Below are positions 19,466 to 27,909 of a stretch of DNA of 64,000 nucleotides, piece after piece. The notes beneath the pieces were generated by a model. It was not told the DNA's origin, ran no database searches, and worked only from the letters and a program-made list of their open reading frames with translations. The translations under genes were made by a program, and so were the position numbers. Every line of letters begins with the position of its first letter. Positions within the stretch are counted from its first letter, which is position 1. Origin of the DNA: Pseudomonas sp. IPO3778 (GTDB taxonomy: Bacteria; Pseudomonadota; Gammaproteobacteria; Pseudomonadales; Pseudomonadaceae); the NCBI RefSeq assembly GCF_013386825.1, contig NZ_JACARC010000032.1, positions 52,608 to 116,607 of the forward strand, read 5' to 3'.

Positions 19466-20733
19466 GTCACTAACCTGCGCTGGAAGAGTTCACGGAAGAC
19501 CGGATAGATATCGCCGGCCGAGACCAATTGTTGCTGGGCGAAGGTGTCAGCGAAGGCTTCGCTGATGCGCTCGTATTCGAACCACAACGCCTGATGTTCG
19601 CGCGGGGTGATTTCGACGTAGGTGTAGTACTGCACGAACGGCATGATCTGGTTGATCAGGATGTCGCGGCAGATCGGCGAGTCGTCGTTCCAGTTGTCGC
19701 CGTCGGAGGCCTGGGCGGCGTAGATGTTCCATTCATTGGCCGGATAGCGTTCGGCCATGATTTCCTGCATCAGCTTCAAGGCGCTGGAAACGATGGTGCC
19801 GCCGGTTTCCCGCGAGTAGAAGAACTCCTCCTCATCGACTTCCCGGGCGCTGGTGTGATGGCGGATGAACACCACATCGATCTTGTCGTAGTTACGCTTG
19901 AGGAACAGGTACAGCAGGATGAAGAAGCGCTTGGCGATGTCCTTGGTCGCCTGGGTCATGGAGCCGGACACGTCCATCAGGCAGAACATCACCGCCTTGG
20001 AGCTGGGGTTGGGTTGCTTGACCAGCAGGTTGTACTTCAGGTCAAAAGTGTCAAGAAACGGTACGCGGTGAATTCGCGCGCTGAGTTTGGCAATTTCGGC
20101 CTCGATTTCCTGGATATCGCCGAAGTTGTCCGGCTCTTCGCGTTTCAGGCGTTCCAACTCAGCCTTGGCGTCCCGCAGTTTTGCCCGGCTGCTCCCAGAC
20201 AACGCAATACGTCGCGCATGGGCCGAGCGCAGGGTGCGGATGATGTTGATCCGTGACGGATTGCCTTCGTTGCTGATGCCGGCGCGTACGGTTTTGAAGG
20301 TGTCGGTGCCGGTCAGGTTGCGTTTGACCAGATTGGGCAGTTCCAGGTCTTCAAACATGAACTCCAGGAACTCTTCCTGGGTGATCTGGAACACGAATTC
20401 ATCCATGCCTTCGCCGGAGTTGCCGGCCTTGCCCGGGCCTTTGCCGCCGGCACCGCCTTGGGGGCGCTGGATATGTTCGCCGCTGGTGAATTCCTTGTTG
20501 CCGGGATGCACGACCGTCTGTTTGCCGCCCCGGCCGTGGTGCAGCACCGGCTCATCGATGTCACGCCCGGGAATGCTGATCTGTTCGCCATGCTCCATGT
20601 CAGTGATGGAGCGGCGGCTGACGGCCTCTTCGACGGCCTTTTTGATGTGGTCACGGTAACGCCGCAGGAAACGCTGGCGGTTTACCGTGCTCTTGTTCTT
20701 GCCATTGAGACGTCGGTCGATCACATAGCTCAT
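19462..20733 (-). CDS. YeaH/YhbH family protein (DUF444)
   Basis: Protein of 423 residues of the UPF0229/DUF444 family. The N-terminus is basic, a Gly-rich linker sits at about 92-108, and a von Willebrand A-like domain begins near 245 with the MIDAS-type DVSGS at 254-258 ([21 protein letters not shown]). It acts with the PrkA kinase in an undefined stress response. It overlaps spoVR by 4 bases and is separated from prkA by 126 bases holding a heptad repeat and a strong hairpin. Confidence 0.95.
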   Translation of the reverse strand: MSYVIDRRLNGKNKSTVNRQRFLRRYRDHIKKAVEEAVSRRSITDMEHGEQISIPGRDIDEPVLHHGRGGKQTVVHPGNKEFTSGEHIQRPQGGAGGKGPGKAGNSGEGMDEFVFQITQEEFLEFMFEDLELPNLVKRNLTGTDTFKTVRAGISNEGNPSRINIIRTLRSAHARRIALSGSSRAKLRDAKAELERLKREEPDNFGDIQEIEAEIAKLSARIHRVPFLDTFDLKYNLLVKQPNPSSKAVMFCLMDVSGSMTQATKDIAKRFFILLYLFLKRNYDKIDVVFIRHHTSAREVDEEEFFYSRETGGTIVSSALKLMQEIMAERYPANEWNIYAAQASDGDNWNDDSPICRDILINQIMPFVQYYTYVEITPREHQALWFEYERISEAFADTFAQQQLVSAGDIYPVFRELFQRRLVT

Positions 20734-20752
20734 GTGGGAGCCCTCCGGGCAG

Positions 20753-20794
20753 CTTCAAGTTACAAGCTTCAAGCGGCAAGCTGGAAGCTTAAAG
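20753..20794. repeat. six-unit heptad repeat between prkA and yeaH
   Basis: Six consecutive 7-base units each end in AAG: cttcaag, ttacaag, cttcaag, cggcaag, ctggaag, cttaaag. A seventh partial unit follows (acaag). The unit consensus is roughly cttcAAG. It lies in the untranslated spacer of a three-gene operon, 20 bases before the yeaH start on the transcript. Function unknown. Confidence 0.8.
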
Positions 20795-20809
20795 ACAAGC
20801 GGTCGATTG

Positions 20810-20838
20810 CCAGGCTGACCGGCGCACCGGGAGCCTGG
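20810..20838 (-). other. intercistronic stem-loop between prkA and yeaH
   Basis: CCAGGCT-ga-CCGG-cgca-CCGG-g-AGCCTGG folds into a two-part stem of 7 plus 4 base pairs. It lies 22 bases after the prkA stop on the minus-strand transcript. No T-run follows, so it is more likely an RNA processing or 3'-protection element than a full terminator. Confidence 0.6.
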
Positions 20839-20859
20839 CACTTCACGCTTGTCGCTGCC

Positions 20860-22782
20860 TTACTGTGATTTCCGGACCCGCAGGTACCACTCGGAGAGCA
20901 GACGTACCTGTTTGTCGGTGTAGCCGCGCTCGACCATTCGAGTGACGAAGTCGTTGTGTTTTTGCTGATCCTCCTTGCTGGCCTTGGCGTTGAAGCTGAT
21001 GACCGGTAGCAGATCCTCGGTGTTGGAGAACATTTTCTTCTCGATGACCACCCGCAGCTTCTCGTAGCTGAGCCAGGTAGGGTTCTTGCCGTTGTTGTTG
21101 GCCCGGGCGCGCAGCACGAAGTTGACGATTTCGTTGCGGAAATCCTTCGGATTGCTGATGCCGGCGGGTTTTTCGATCTTTTCCAGTTCCTCGTTGAGGG
21201 CCACGCGGTTGAGGATTTCGCCGGTTTCCGGGTCGCGGTATTCCTGGTCCTGGATCCAGAAGTCCGCGTACAGCACATAGCGGTCGAAGATGTTCTGGCC
21301 GTATTCGCTGTAGGACTCCAGGTACGCGGTCTGGATTTCCTTGCCGATGAACTCGATGTAGCGCGGTGCCAGGTATTCCTTGAGGAAGCGCAGGTAGCGC
21401 TCGCGGGTTTCGGCCTGGAACTGTTCCTGTTCGATCTGCTGTTCCAGCACGTAGAGCAGGTGTACCGGGTTGGCAGCGATTTCGTGCGGGTCGAAGTTGA
21501 AGACCTTGGACAGGATCTTGAATGCAAAGCGTGTCGACAGGCCGTTCATGCCCTCATCCACGCCCGCGGTGTCGCGGTATTCCTGGATCGACTTGGCCTT
21601 CGGATCGGTGTCCTTGAGGTTTTCGCCGTCGTATACCCGCATCTTCGAGTAGATGTTGGAGTTTTCCGGCTCCTTGAGGCGCGACAGCACGGTGAACTGG
21701 GCCAGCATCTTCAGGGTGTCGGGCGCGCAATGGGCCTTGGCCAGGGAGCTGTTGAACAGCAGCTTGTCGTAAATCTTGATTTCATCGCTGACCCGCAGGC
21801 AGTACGGCACCTTGACGATGTAGATCCGGTCGATGAAGGCTTCGTTGTTCTTGTTATTGCGGAAGGTGTGCCATTCCGATTCGTTGGAGTGGGCCAGCAG
21901 GATCCCGGTAAACGGAATCGCCCCCAGGCCCTCGGTGCTGTTGTAGTTGCCTTCCTGGGTGGCGGTGAGCAGTGGGTGCAGCACCTTGATCGGTGCCTTG
22001 AACATCTCCACGAACTCCATCAGGCCCTGGTTGGCCCGGCACAGTGCGCCCGAGTAGCTGTAGGCGTCGGCGTCGTTCTGCGGGAATTCTTCCAGTTTGC
22101 GGATATCGACCTTACCCACCAGCGCCGAGATGTCCTGGTTGTTCTCGTCACCCGGTTCGGTCTTGGCCACGGCGATCTGGTTGAGGATCGACGGGTAGAG
22201 CTTCACCACCCGGAACTGGCTGATGTCGCCGCCAAACTCGGCCAGGCGCTTGGTCGCCCAGGGCGACATGATGGTGTTGAGGTAGCGTCGCGGAATGCCG
22301 AAGTCTTCTTCGAGGATCGCGCCATCTTCCGTGGCGTTGAACAGCCCCAGGGGCGACTCGAACACCGGTGAGCCCTTGATGGCGTAGAACGGCACCTTCT
22401 CGATCAGCTGTTTGAGCTTCTCGGCCAGGGACGACTTGCCGCCACCGACGGGACCCAGCAGGTAGAGGATCTGTTTCTTCTCTTCCAGGCCTTGGGCGGC
22501 ATGGCGGAAATACGAGACGATCTGGTCAATGCATTCTTCCATGCCGTGGAAGTCTTCAAAGGCCGGGTAGCGGCGGATCACCTTGTTCGAGAAAATTCGC
22601 GACAGGCGCGAATTGGCTGCGGTGTCTACTAGTTCCGGCTCGCCGATCGCCAGTAGCAGGCGTTCAGCGGCAGACGCGTAGGCGCTGCGGTCCTTTTTGC
22701 ACAGTTCGAGATACTCCTGAAGCGAGAGCTCTTCCTGGCGGGTGGACTCGAAGCGTTGTTGGAAGTGGCTAAAAATACTCAT
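20860..22782 (-). CDS. prkA: PrkA family serine protein kinase
   Basis: Protein of 640 residues of the PrkA/YeaG family, cytoplasmic AAA-like kinases. The Walker A motif is GPVGGGKSS at about 110-118. A long AAA core follows, with SALVGKVDIRKLEEFPQNDADAYSYSGALCRANQGLMEF, and then the C-terminal kinase-like domain. The start is MSIFSHFQQRFESTR at 22782, preceded by GAGGTGACG; the frame is open to 22860 but the family starts here. First gene of prkA-yeaH-spoVR. A possible RpoS-type promoter lies about 170 bases upstream. Confidence 0.97.
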   Translation of the reverse strand: MSIFSHFQQRFESTRQEELSLQEYLELCKKDRSAYASAAERLLLAIGEPELVDTAANSRLSRIFSNKVIRRYPAFEDFHGMEECIDQIVSYFRHAAQGLEEKKQILYLLGPVGGGKSSLAEKLKQLIEKVPFYAIKGSPVFESPLGLFNATEDGAILEEDFGIPRRYLNTIMSPWATKRLAEFGGDISQFRVVKLYPSILNQIAVAKTEPGDENNQDISALVGKVDIRKLEEFPQNDADAYSYSGALCRANQGLMEFVEMFKAPIKVLHPLLTATQEGNYNSTEGLGAIPFTGILLAHSNESEWHTFRNNKNNEAFIDRIYIVKVPYCLRVSDEIKIYDKLLFNSSLAKAHCAPDTLKMLAQFTVLSRLKEPENSNIYSKMRVYDGENLKDTDPKAKSIQEYRDTAGVDEGMNGLSTRFAFKILSKVFNFDPHEIAANPVHLLYVLEQQIEQEQFQAETRERYLRFLKEYLAPRYIEFIGKEIQTAYLESYSEYGQNIFDRYVLYADFWIQDQEYRDPETGEILNRVALNEELEKIEKPAGISNPKDFRNEIVNFVLRARANNNGKNPTWLSYEKLRVVIEKKMFSNTEDLLPVISFNAKASKEDQQKHNDFVTRMVERGYTDKQVRLLSEWYLRVRKSQ

Positions 22783-22952
22783 GACGTCGTCACCTCGCTC
22801 GATACGTGGAGCCGACGCCGGATCAATCAGTCGATGCTGGCAGTCATTGGTGGACACCAACGGCCGTTTTCCCCCCAGAACACCCTGAAACGCTACCGAT
22901 GACCCGCACGCCGGTGTACCGGCTCTCCCCTGATTCGGATGGCCTGCGCTTA

Positions 22953-22979
22953 AGGATAGTTCGGAATCGGGGAGGTCAA
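22953..22979 (-). promoter_or_regulatory. candidate sigma-S/sigma-70 promoter of prkA operon
   Basis: On the minus strand TTGACC (22974-22979) is followed after 15 bases by TATCCT inside CTATCCTTAA, close to the RpoS-preferred CTATACTTAA. The spacer is short. In E. coli yeaGH depends on RpoS and on sigma-54. No TGGC-N8-TTGC sigma-54 site was found in this 285-base leader. Confidence 0.4.
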
Positions 22980-23000
22980 GGCGCGATACGAAATTAGTTT

Positions 23001-23034
23001 GGCCGCGCCGTTCGTCAGAAACGGCGCGAGGCCA
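23001..23034 (-). terminator. stem-loop after glpE, probable terminator
   Basis: GGCC-GCGCCGTT and AACGGCGC-ga-GGCC form a long stem with one bulge, 34 bases after the glpE stop. It most likely ends the lptD to glpE transcript. The T-run is weak. Confidence 0.5.
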
Positions 23035-23067
23035 AGCATCACGCGGGATAGAGGGGTTTGAAAAAAA

Positions 23068-23397
23068 TTATTGCGCGTCGCCTGCGGCAATTTCTGCAGG
23101 ATAGGTCGTACGCCACAGCTCAAAGCCACCGTCCAGGCTATAGACGTCGGAGAAGCCCTGGCTGACCAGATAGGCGGCCGCGCTTTGGCTGGAGTTGCCG
23201 TGGTAGCACGCCACGATCACCGGTGCATCGAGGTCGGCGGCACGGATGAAGTCGGCAATGTTGTGGTTGTCCAGATGTTGGGCGCCACTGATGTGGCCGG
23301 CGATGTAGGTCGGCTGGTCACGGATGTCGACCACCACCGCGCCTTGCTCACGCAGGGCCTGCGCTTGTTCGGGTGGGATACGTTTGAATTCAGTCAT
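23068..23397 (-). CDS. glpE: thiosulfate sulfurtransferase GlpE
   Basis: Single-domain rhodanese of 109 residues. The active-site loop is CYHGNSSQS with catalytic Cys64; the N-terminal strand [22 protein letters not shown] is typical. It transfers sulfane sulfur from thiosulfate to cyanide or thiols. The start is [11 protein letters not shown] at 23397, preceded by GGAGCC, rather than the longer frame to 23478 that overlaps apaH. In Pseudomonas it follows apaH as the last gene of this operon. Confidence 0.93.
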   Translation of the reverse strand: MTEFKRIPPEQAQALREQGAVVVDIRDQPTYIAGHISGAQHLDNHNIADFIRAADLDAPVIVACYHGNSSQSAAAYLVSQGFSDVYSLDGGFELWRTTYPAEIAAGDAQ

Positions 23398-23431
23398 GGC
23401 GGGCTCCTTGAGGCCTGTATGAAAGCGCGGC

Positions 23432-24283
23432 TCAGCGCTTTGCCGTGGCCTGCAGTTGTTCGGGAATGGGTGCTTCACATTGGCAGCTCGAGCGCTCGCC
23501 GGTGTCGATGTTCATCAGGGTCATGGCACCGCCCCACACGCAGCCGGTGTCGAGGGCGAACACACCCGGTTCATCACATTTGCCTTCCAGGGCTGCCCAA
23601 TGGCCGAAGATGATCTTCGTGTCACGGGTCTTGCGCTCCTTGTGGGCGAACCAGGGTTTGTAGCCGGGCAGGGCGGTGTCGGCGCCTTCCTTGCTCTTGA
23701 GGTCCAGCTTGCCTTCGGCGGTGCAGAAACGCATGCGGGTGAAGTAGTTGGTGATCACCCGCAGGCGAGCGACGCCGGTGAGTTCGTTGTCCCACTTCAC
23801 GGGGTCGTTGCCGTACATGCCATCCAGATAAGCCGTGTACAGGTTGTCGTCGGCCAGGGCGGCTTCGACTTCGCCTGCACACTTGAGGGCTTTCTTCAGC
23901 GTCCACTGGGGTGGAATCCCGGCATGCACCAATGCGATGTCGCGGCTCTCGTCGTAATGCATGATTTTTTGCCGGCGTAGCCAGTCCAGCAGCTCGGCGC
24001 GGTCCGGGGCCTCGAGGATTTCCCGCAGGGTATCGCCCTTTTTCAGGCGCTCGATGTTATTGCCGGCCGCCAGCAGGTGCAGGTCATGATTGCCCAGCAC
24101 GCACACCAGGGAGTCGCGCATGCCATAAAGGAAGCGCAGGGTCTCCAGGGATTGCGGGCCACGGTTGACCAGGTCGCCCACCAGCCACAGGCGATCCTTG
24201 GCCGGGTCGAAGGCCGCGCGGTCGAGCAGGCACTTGAGCGGTTCCAGGCAGCCTTGCAGGTCGCCGACGGCATACGTCGTCAT
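23432..24283 (-). CDS. apaH: symmetrical diadenosine tetraphosphatase ApaH
   Basis: Protein of 283 residues that hydrolyses Ap4A to two ADP. It is a calcineurin-like phosphoesterase with the motifs [31 protein letters not shown] and [11 protein letters not shown] supplying the metal ligands. It also decaps Np4-capped RNA in E. coli. Its ATG shares a base with the apaG stop (TGATG), giving translational coupling. Confidence 0.97.
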   Translation of the reverse strand: MTTYAVGDLQGCLEPLKCLLDRAAFDPAKDRLWLVGDLVNRGPQSLETLRFLYGMRDSLVCVLGNHDLHLLAAGNNIERLKKGDTLREILEAPDRAELLDWLRRQKIMHYDESRDIALVHAGIPPQWTLKKALKCAGEVEAALADDNLYTAYLDGMYGNDPVKWDNELTGVARLRVITNYFTRMRFCTAEGKLDLKSKEGADTALPGYKPWFAHKERKTRDTKIIFGHWAALEGKCDEPGVFALDTGCVWGGAMTLMNIDTGERSSCQCEAPIPEQLQATAKR

Positions 24284-24663
24284 CAGTGCAGGGCTCCGGG
24301 CACCGCGAGGCGGAACGGGGCGATGATGGCGTCGAAGTGTTTGCCGTCGTCGGCGAGCATCTGGTAGCTGCCTTGCATATTGCCGACGCGGGAGGTCATG
24401 ACGGTGCCACTGCTGTAGGTGTGGCTCTTGCCGGGGGCGATCAGCGGCTGTTGGCCGACCACGCCGGCGCCGCGTACTTCTTCTACCTGGCCGTCACCGT
24501 CGGTGATGACCCAGTGCCGCGACAGCAGCTTGGCCGGCAGTTCACCGTTGTTTTGCACGGTAATGGTGTAGGCGAACGCAAAACGGTTCTGCTCGGGTTG
24601 CGATTGTTCCGCCAGAAAGCGGGTGACGACGCTGACGTCGATCTGATAACGAGGATCGGACAT
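24283..24663 (-). CDS. apaG: Co2+/Mg2+ efflux-associated protein ApaG
   Basis: Protein of 126 residues consisting of one ApaG domain, an immunoglobulin-like beta sandwich ([31 protein letters not shown], then [27 protein letters not shown]). Its exact function is undefined; the name links it to cation resistance in Salmonella. The start [12 protein letters not shown] at 24663 matches the family; the open frame continues to 24744. It overlaps apaH by one base and lies 107 bases after rsmA. Confidence 0.96.
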   Translation of the reverse strand: MSDPRYQIDVSVVTRFLAEQSQPEQNRFAFAYTITVQNNGELPAKLLSRHWVITDGDGQVEEVRGAGVVGQQPLIAPGKSHTYSSGTVMTSRVGNMQGSYQMLADDGKHFDAIIAPFRLAVPGALH

Positions 24664-24770
24664 GCAAGAGGCCTTAAAAGCAAAAGCGGGGGAACAGCGG
24701 ATGCCGGTCAGTCTAGGCCAAGTGGTGGGCACTAGGCCAGACATGCTGTCTGGCTGTGCCCGACTCCGCT

Positions 24771-25583
24771 TTATTCGGCCGCTGGCGCTGGCTGAATGGC
24801 GAGCTGATCCGCCAGGCGCACGAAGGCGGCCAGGTCCAGTTGCTCGGGGCGCAGGCTGCCGTCGACACCGGCGGCTTCGATTTCAGCGTTGCTGAGCAAG
24901 GCCTTGAGGGTATTGCGCAGGGTCTTGCGGCGTTGATTGAACGCTTCGCGTACCACGCGCTCCAGCAACTTGTGATCTTTGGCCGGGTGCGGCAACACCG
25001 CGTGAGGCACCAGGCGCACGATGGCCGAGTCGACCTTCGGCGGCGGGTTGAACGCGCCAGGGCCAACGTTAAACAGGTGCTCAACCCGGCAATGGTACTG
25101 AACCATGATCGACAGGCGACCCCAGTCACCGCCGCCAGGGCCCGCGGCCAAACGCTCAACCACTTCCTTTTGCAGCATGAAGTGCATGTCGCGGATGATG
25201 CCGGCGTTGTTCAGCAGGTGAAAAATCAGCGGGGTGGAGATGTTGTAGGGCAGGTTGCCGACCACACGCAGGCTGTTGGGCGCCGCGTTGAGGCTGGTGA
25301 AGTCGAACTTCAGCGCATCGCCCTGGTGCAGATTGAAGTTGGGCATGCCGGCGAACTGCTGGTTGAGGATCGGGATCAGGTCCTTGTCCAACTCAACCAC
25401 GTCCAACTGGCCGCCGCTGTTCAGCAGGCCTTGGGTCAGGGCGCCCTGGCCCGGGCCGATTTCCAGCAGGCGGTCTTCTGGCTTGGCATGGATGGAGCGC
25501 AGGATGCGATCGATCACGCCAGCGTCGTGCAGGAAGTTTTGCCCGAAGCGCTTGCGCGCCCGGTGTTGGTAATGCTCAGTCAT
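24771..25583 (-). CDS. rsmA: 16S rRNA dimethyladenosine transferase RsmA (KsgA)
   Basis: Protein of 270 residues that dimethylates A1518 and A1519 of 16S rRNA late in 30S assembly. It opens with the family signature [18 protein letters not shown]. The SAM-binding loop is [11 protein letters not shown], and the catalytic motif is [10 protein letters not shown]. It overlaps pdxA by 4 bases. The name should not be confused with the CsrA-type RsmA regulator of Pseudomonas. Confidence 0.98.
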   Translation of the reverse strand: MTEHYQHRARKRFGQNFLHDAGVIDRILRSIHAKPEDRLLEIGPGQGALTQGLLNSGGQLDVVELDKDLIPILNQQFAGMPNFNLHQGDALKFDFTSLNAAPNSLRVVGNLPYNISTPLIFHLLNNAGIIRDMHFMLQKEVVERLAAGPGGGDWGRLSIMVQYHCRVEHLFNVGPGAFNPPPKVDSAIVRLVPHAVLPHPAKDHKLLERVVREAFNQRRKTLRNTLKALLSNAEIEAAGVDGSLRPEQLDLAAFVRLADQLAIQPAPAAE

Positions 25584-26569
25584 AAACGGGTCTCGGCCAT
25601 CTGATAGGCGGTTTCCAGGGCCACGTGCAGGCTGCCGGTATCGATCTTGCCGCTGCCCGCGAGGTCCAGGGCGGTGCCATGGTCGACGGACGTACGGATG
25701 ATCGGCAGGCCCAGTGTCACGTTGACGGCGGCGCCGAAGCCTTTGTACTTCAGCACGGGCAGTCCCTGGTCATGGTACATCGCCAGCACTGCGTCGCAGT
25801 GCTCCAGATATTTGGGGGTAAACAGAGTGTCGGCGGGCAATGGGCCGCGCAGGTCCATGCCTTCAAGGCGCAGACGCTCCAGGGTGGGTTCGATGATGTC
25901 GATTTCTTCATGGCCCAGGTGGCCACCTTCACCGGCGTGGGGGTTGAGCCCGCAGACCAGGATGCGTGGTTGGGCGATGCCGAATTTCTGTTGCAGGTCG
26001 GCGTGCAGGATGCGTGTGACACGCTCCAGGCGCTCGGGGGTAATGGCGTCGGCAATCTCGCGCAGGGGCAGGTGGGTGGTTACCAGCGCCACCCGCAGGT
26101 CACCCGTTGCCAGCATCATCACCACTTGCGCGGTGTGGGTCAGCTCGGCGAGGAATTCGGTATGGCCGGAAAAGGCGATGCCCGATTCGTTGATCACGCC
26201 CTTATGTACCGGTGCGGTGATCATTCCGGCGAAATCCCCGTCGATGCAGCCTTGACCGGCCCGCGTCAGGGTTTCCAGGACGAAGGCCGCATTGGCCTTG
26301 TTCAATTGCCCGGCGACGACCTTGGCCGCCAGCGGGGTGTCCCACACGTACAGGCTGTTGGCCGGCGCCGGCAGATCAGGCCAGTGGCCCGGGCCCACCG
26401 ACAGCAGGTCGACGGCCACACCCAGCTGCGCGGCCCGCTCTAGGAGCAGGTCGCGGCTGGTAATGGCAATCAGGGGGTGTGGCTGGGGGTGCGAGGCGAG
26501 CAGCAGGCACAGGTCAGGACCAATGCCGGCCGGCTCGCCGGGTGTCAATGCGAAACGCTTGGGTTTCAC
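25580..26569 (-). CDS. pdxA: 4-hydroxythreonine-4-phosphate dehydrogenase PdxA
   Basis: Protein of 329 residues in pyridoxal phosphate synthesis; it oxidises and decarboxylates 4-phosphohydroxy-threonine. PdxA signatures: [42 protein letters not shown] with metal-binding His, [18 protein letters not shown], and [25 protein letters not shown]. It overlaps both surA upstream and rsmA downstream by 4 bases. Confidence 0.98.
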   Translation of the reverse strand: MKPKRFALTPGEPAGIGPDLCLLLASHPQPHPLIAITSRDLLLERAAQLGVAVDLLSVGPGHWPDLPAPANSLYVWDTPLAAKVVAGQLNKANAAFVLETLTRAGQGCIDGDFAGMITAPVHKGVINESGIAFSGHTEFLAELTHTAQVVMMLATGDLRVALVTTHLPLREIADAITPERLERVTRILHADLQQKFGIAQPRILVCGLNPHAGEGGHLGHEEIDIIEPTLERLRLEGMDLRGPLPADTLFTPKYLEHCDAVLAMYHDQGLPVLKYKGFGAAVNVTLGLPIIRTSVDHGTALDLAGSGKIDTGSLHVALETAYQMAETRL

Positions 26570-27909
26570 TGGGCTGCCTGGTCAGTGCCTGTTTGGTCGG
26601 CACCAGGAAGCTTGTTCTCTACGTAGGCTTCGTCACGGATCTGACGCAACCAGGTTTGCAGCTCTTCGTCGTATTTACGGTTACGCAGTACGGTCAGGGC
26701 TTGTTGCTCGCGGGCCTGGGCGGTGTTGTCGGTGGCGCGGCGGCCAAGGACTTCCAGCACATGCCAGCCGTATTGGGTCTTGAACGGCTTGGACAATACG
26801 CCTTGCGGGGTCTTGGCCATCACGTCCTGGAACTCGGGAACCAGGGCTTTCGGGTCGATCCAGTTCAGATCGCCGCCGTTAAGCGCCGAACCCGGGTCTT
26901 CGGAATAGCTCTTGGCCAGCTCGCCGAAGTCTTCGCCCGCTTCGATACGGTCATAGAGCTTCTGGGCCAGTTCCTTGGTTTGGGCTTCGGTACGGATCTC
27001 GCTTGGCTTGACCAGGATGTGACGAACGTGAACTTCGTCCTTCATCTGGGCTTCTTCGCCGCCACGTTTGCCGAGCAACTTGAGGATGATGAAGCCGCCT
27101 GGCGTGCGGGCAGGCTGGGTGATGCCACCCACTTCCATTGAGCTCAGCTCGCGGTCGAACGGTGGTGGCAGTTGCGCGGCTTTACGCCAGCCCATGTCAC
27201 CGCCCTCCAGGGCGTTGTCGCTGCCGGACTGAGCAATGGCCATCTGAGCAAAGTCAGCGCCTTGCTTGAGCCGGTCATAAACAGCCTGGGTTTTTGCCGC
27301 TGCCGCGTTGAGCTGCTCAGCGTTGGCGCTGTCTGGTGTAGGAATCAGGATGTTGGCCAGGTGCAGTTCTTCGGAAAGCTGCATCTTGCCAAGGTCGGAG
27401 GCGAGGAAGTTCTTCACTTCCTGTTCGGACACCTGAACCCGCTCGGCCACGCGGCGCTGACGCACACGGCTGATGATCATTTCACGGCGAATCTGGTCAC
27501 GGGCGTCCTCATAGGACAGGCCATCGTGAGCCAGGGCGGCGCGGAACTGGTCAACACTCATGTTGTTGCGCTGGGCAATGGTGCCGACCGCCTGGTTCAA
27601 TTCTTCGTCGCTGATACGGATGCCGGAACGATCGCCGATCTGCAGTTGCAGGTTTTCAACGATCAGGCGTTCGAGCACCTGCTGGTCCAGCACGCTGGTA
27701 GGCGGTACGCCGCCGCCGCGCTTGGCGATGGTTTGCTGGACTTCCTTGACCCGTTGGTCCAGTTGGCTCTGCATGATCACGTCGTTATCGACGATGGCCA
27801 CTACCTTGTCCAGCGGTTGAACCGCCGCGTGAGCGGCGGCAGTACCCAGGAACAGCGCGCCCAGCATCAGCGGGCGCAGACAATCAGAAAGCTTGGTCTT
27901 CACGTTCAC
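26566..27909 (-). CDS. surA: periplasmic chaperone/peptidyl-prolyl isomerase SurA
   Basis: Protein of about 447 residues that escorts outer-membrane proteins, including LptD, to the Bam machine. It has a signal peptide (about 25 residues ending AAAHA), an N-terminal chaperone region, and two parvulin domains: [12 protein letters not shown] to FIILKLL, and [11 protein letters not shown] to GWHVLEVLG. The start is GTG at 27909, with GAAGG spaced five bases before it; alternatives are GTG 27903 and TTG 27921. It overlaps the end of lptD by 26 bases, so translation is probably coupled. Confidence 0.95.
   Translation of the reverse strand: MNVKTKLSDCLRPLMLGALFLGTAAAHAAVQPLDKVVAIVDNDVIMQSQLDQRVKEVQQTIAKRGGGVPPTSVLDQQVLERLIVENLQLQIGDRSGIRISDEELNQAVGTIAQRNNMSVDQFRAALAHDGLSYEDARDQIRREMIISRVRQRRVAERVQVSEQEVKNFLASDLGKMQLSEELHLANILIPTPDSANAEQLNAAAAKTQAVYDRLKQGADFAQMAIAQSGSDNALEGGDMGWRKAAQLPPPFDRELSSMEVGGITQPARTPGGFIILKLLGKRGGEEAQMKDEVHVRHILVKPSEIRTEAQTKELAQKLYDRIEAGEDFGELAKSYSEDPGSALNGGDLNWIDPKALVPEFQDVMAKTPQGVLSKPFKTQYGWHVLEVLGRRATDNTAQAREQQALTVLRNRKYDEELQTWLRQIRDEAYVENKLPGADQTGTDQAAQ

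Noticed and set aside
22783..23067. sigma-54 promoter before prkA
   Set aside because: Looked for TGGC-N8-TTGC on the minus strand because yeaGH of E. coli uses it; no acceptable match.
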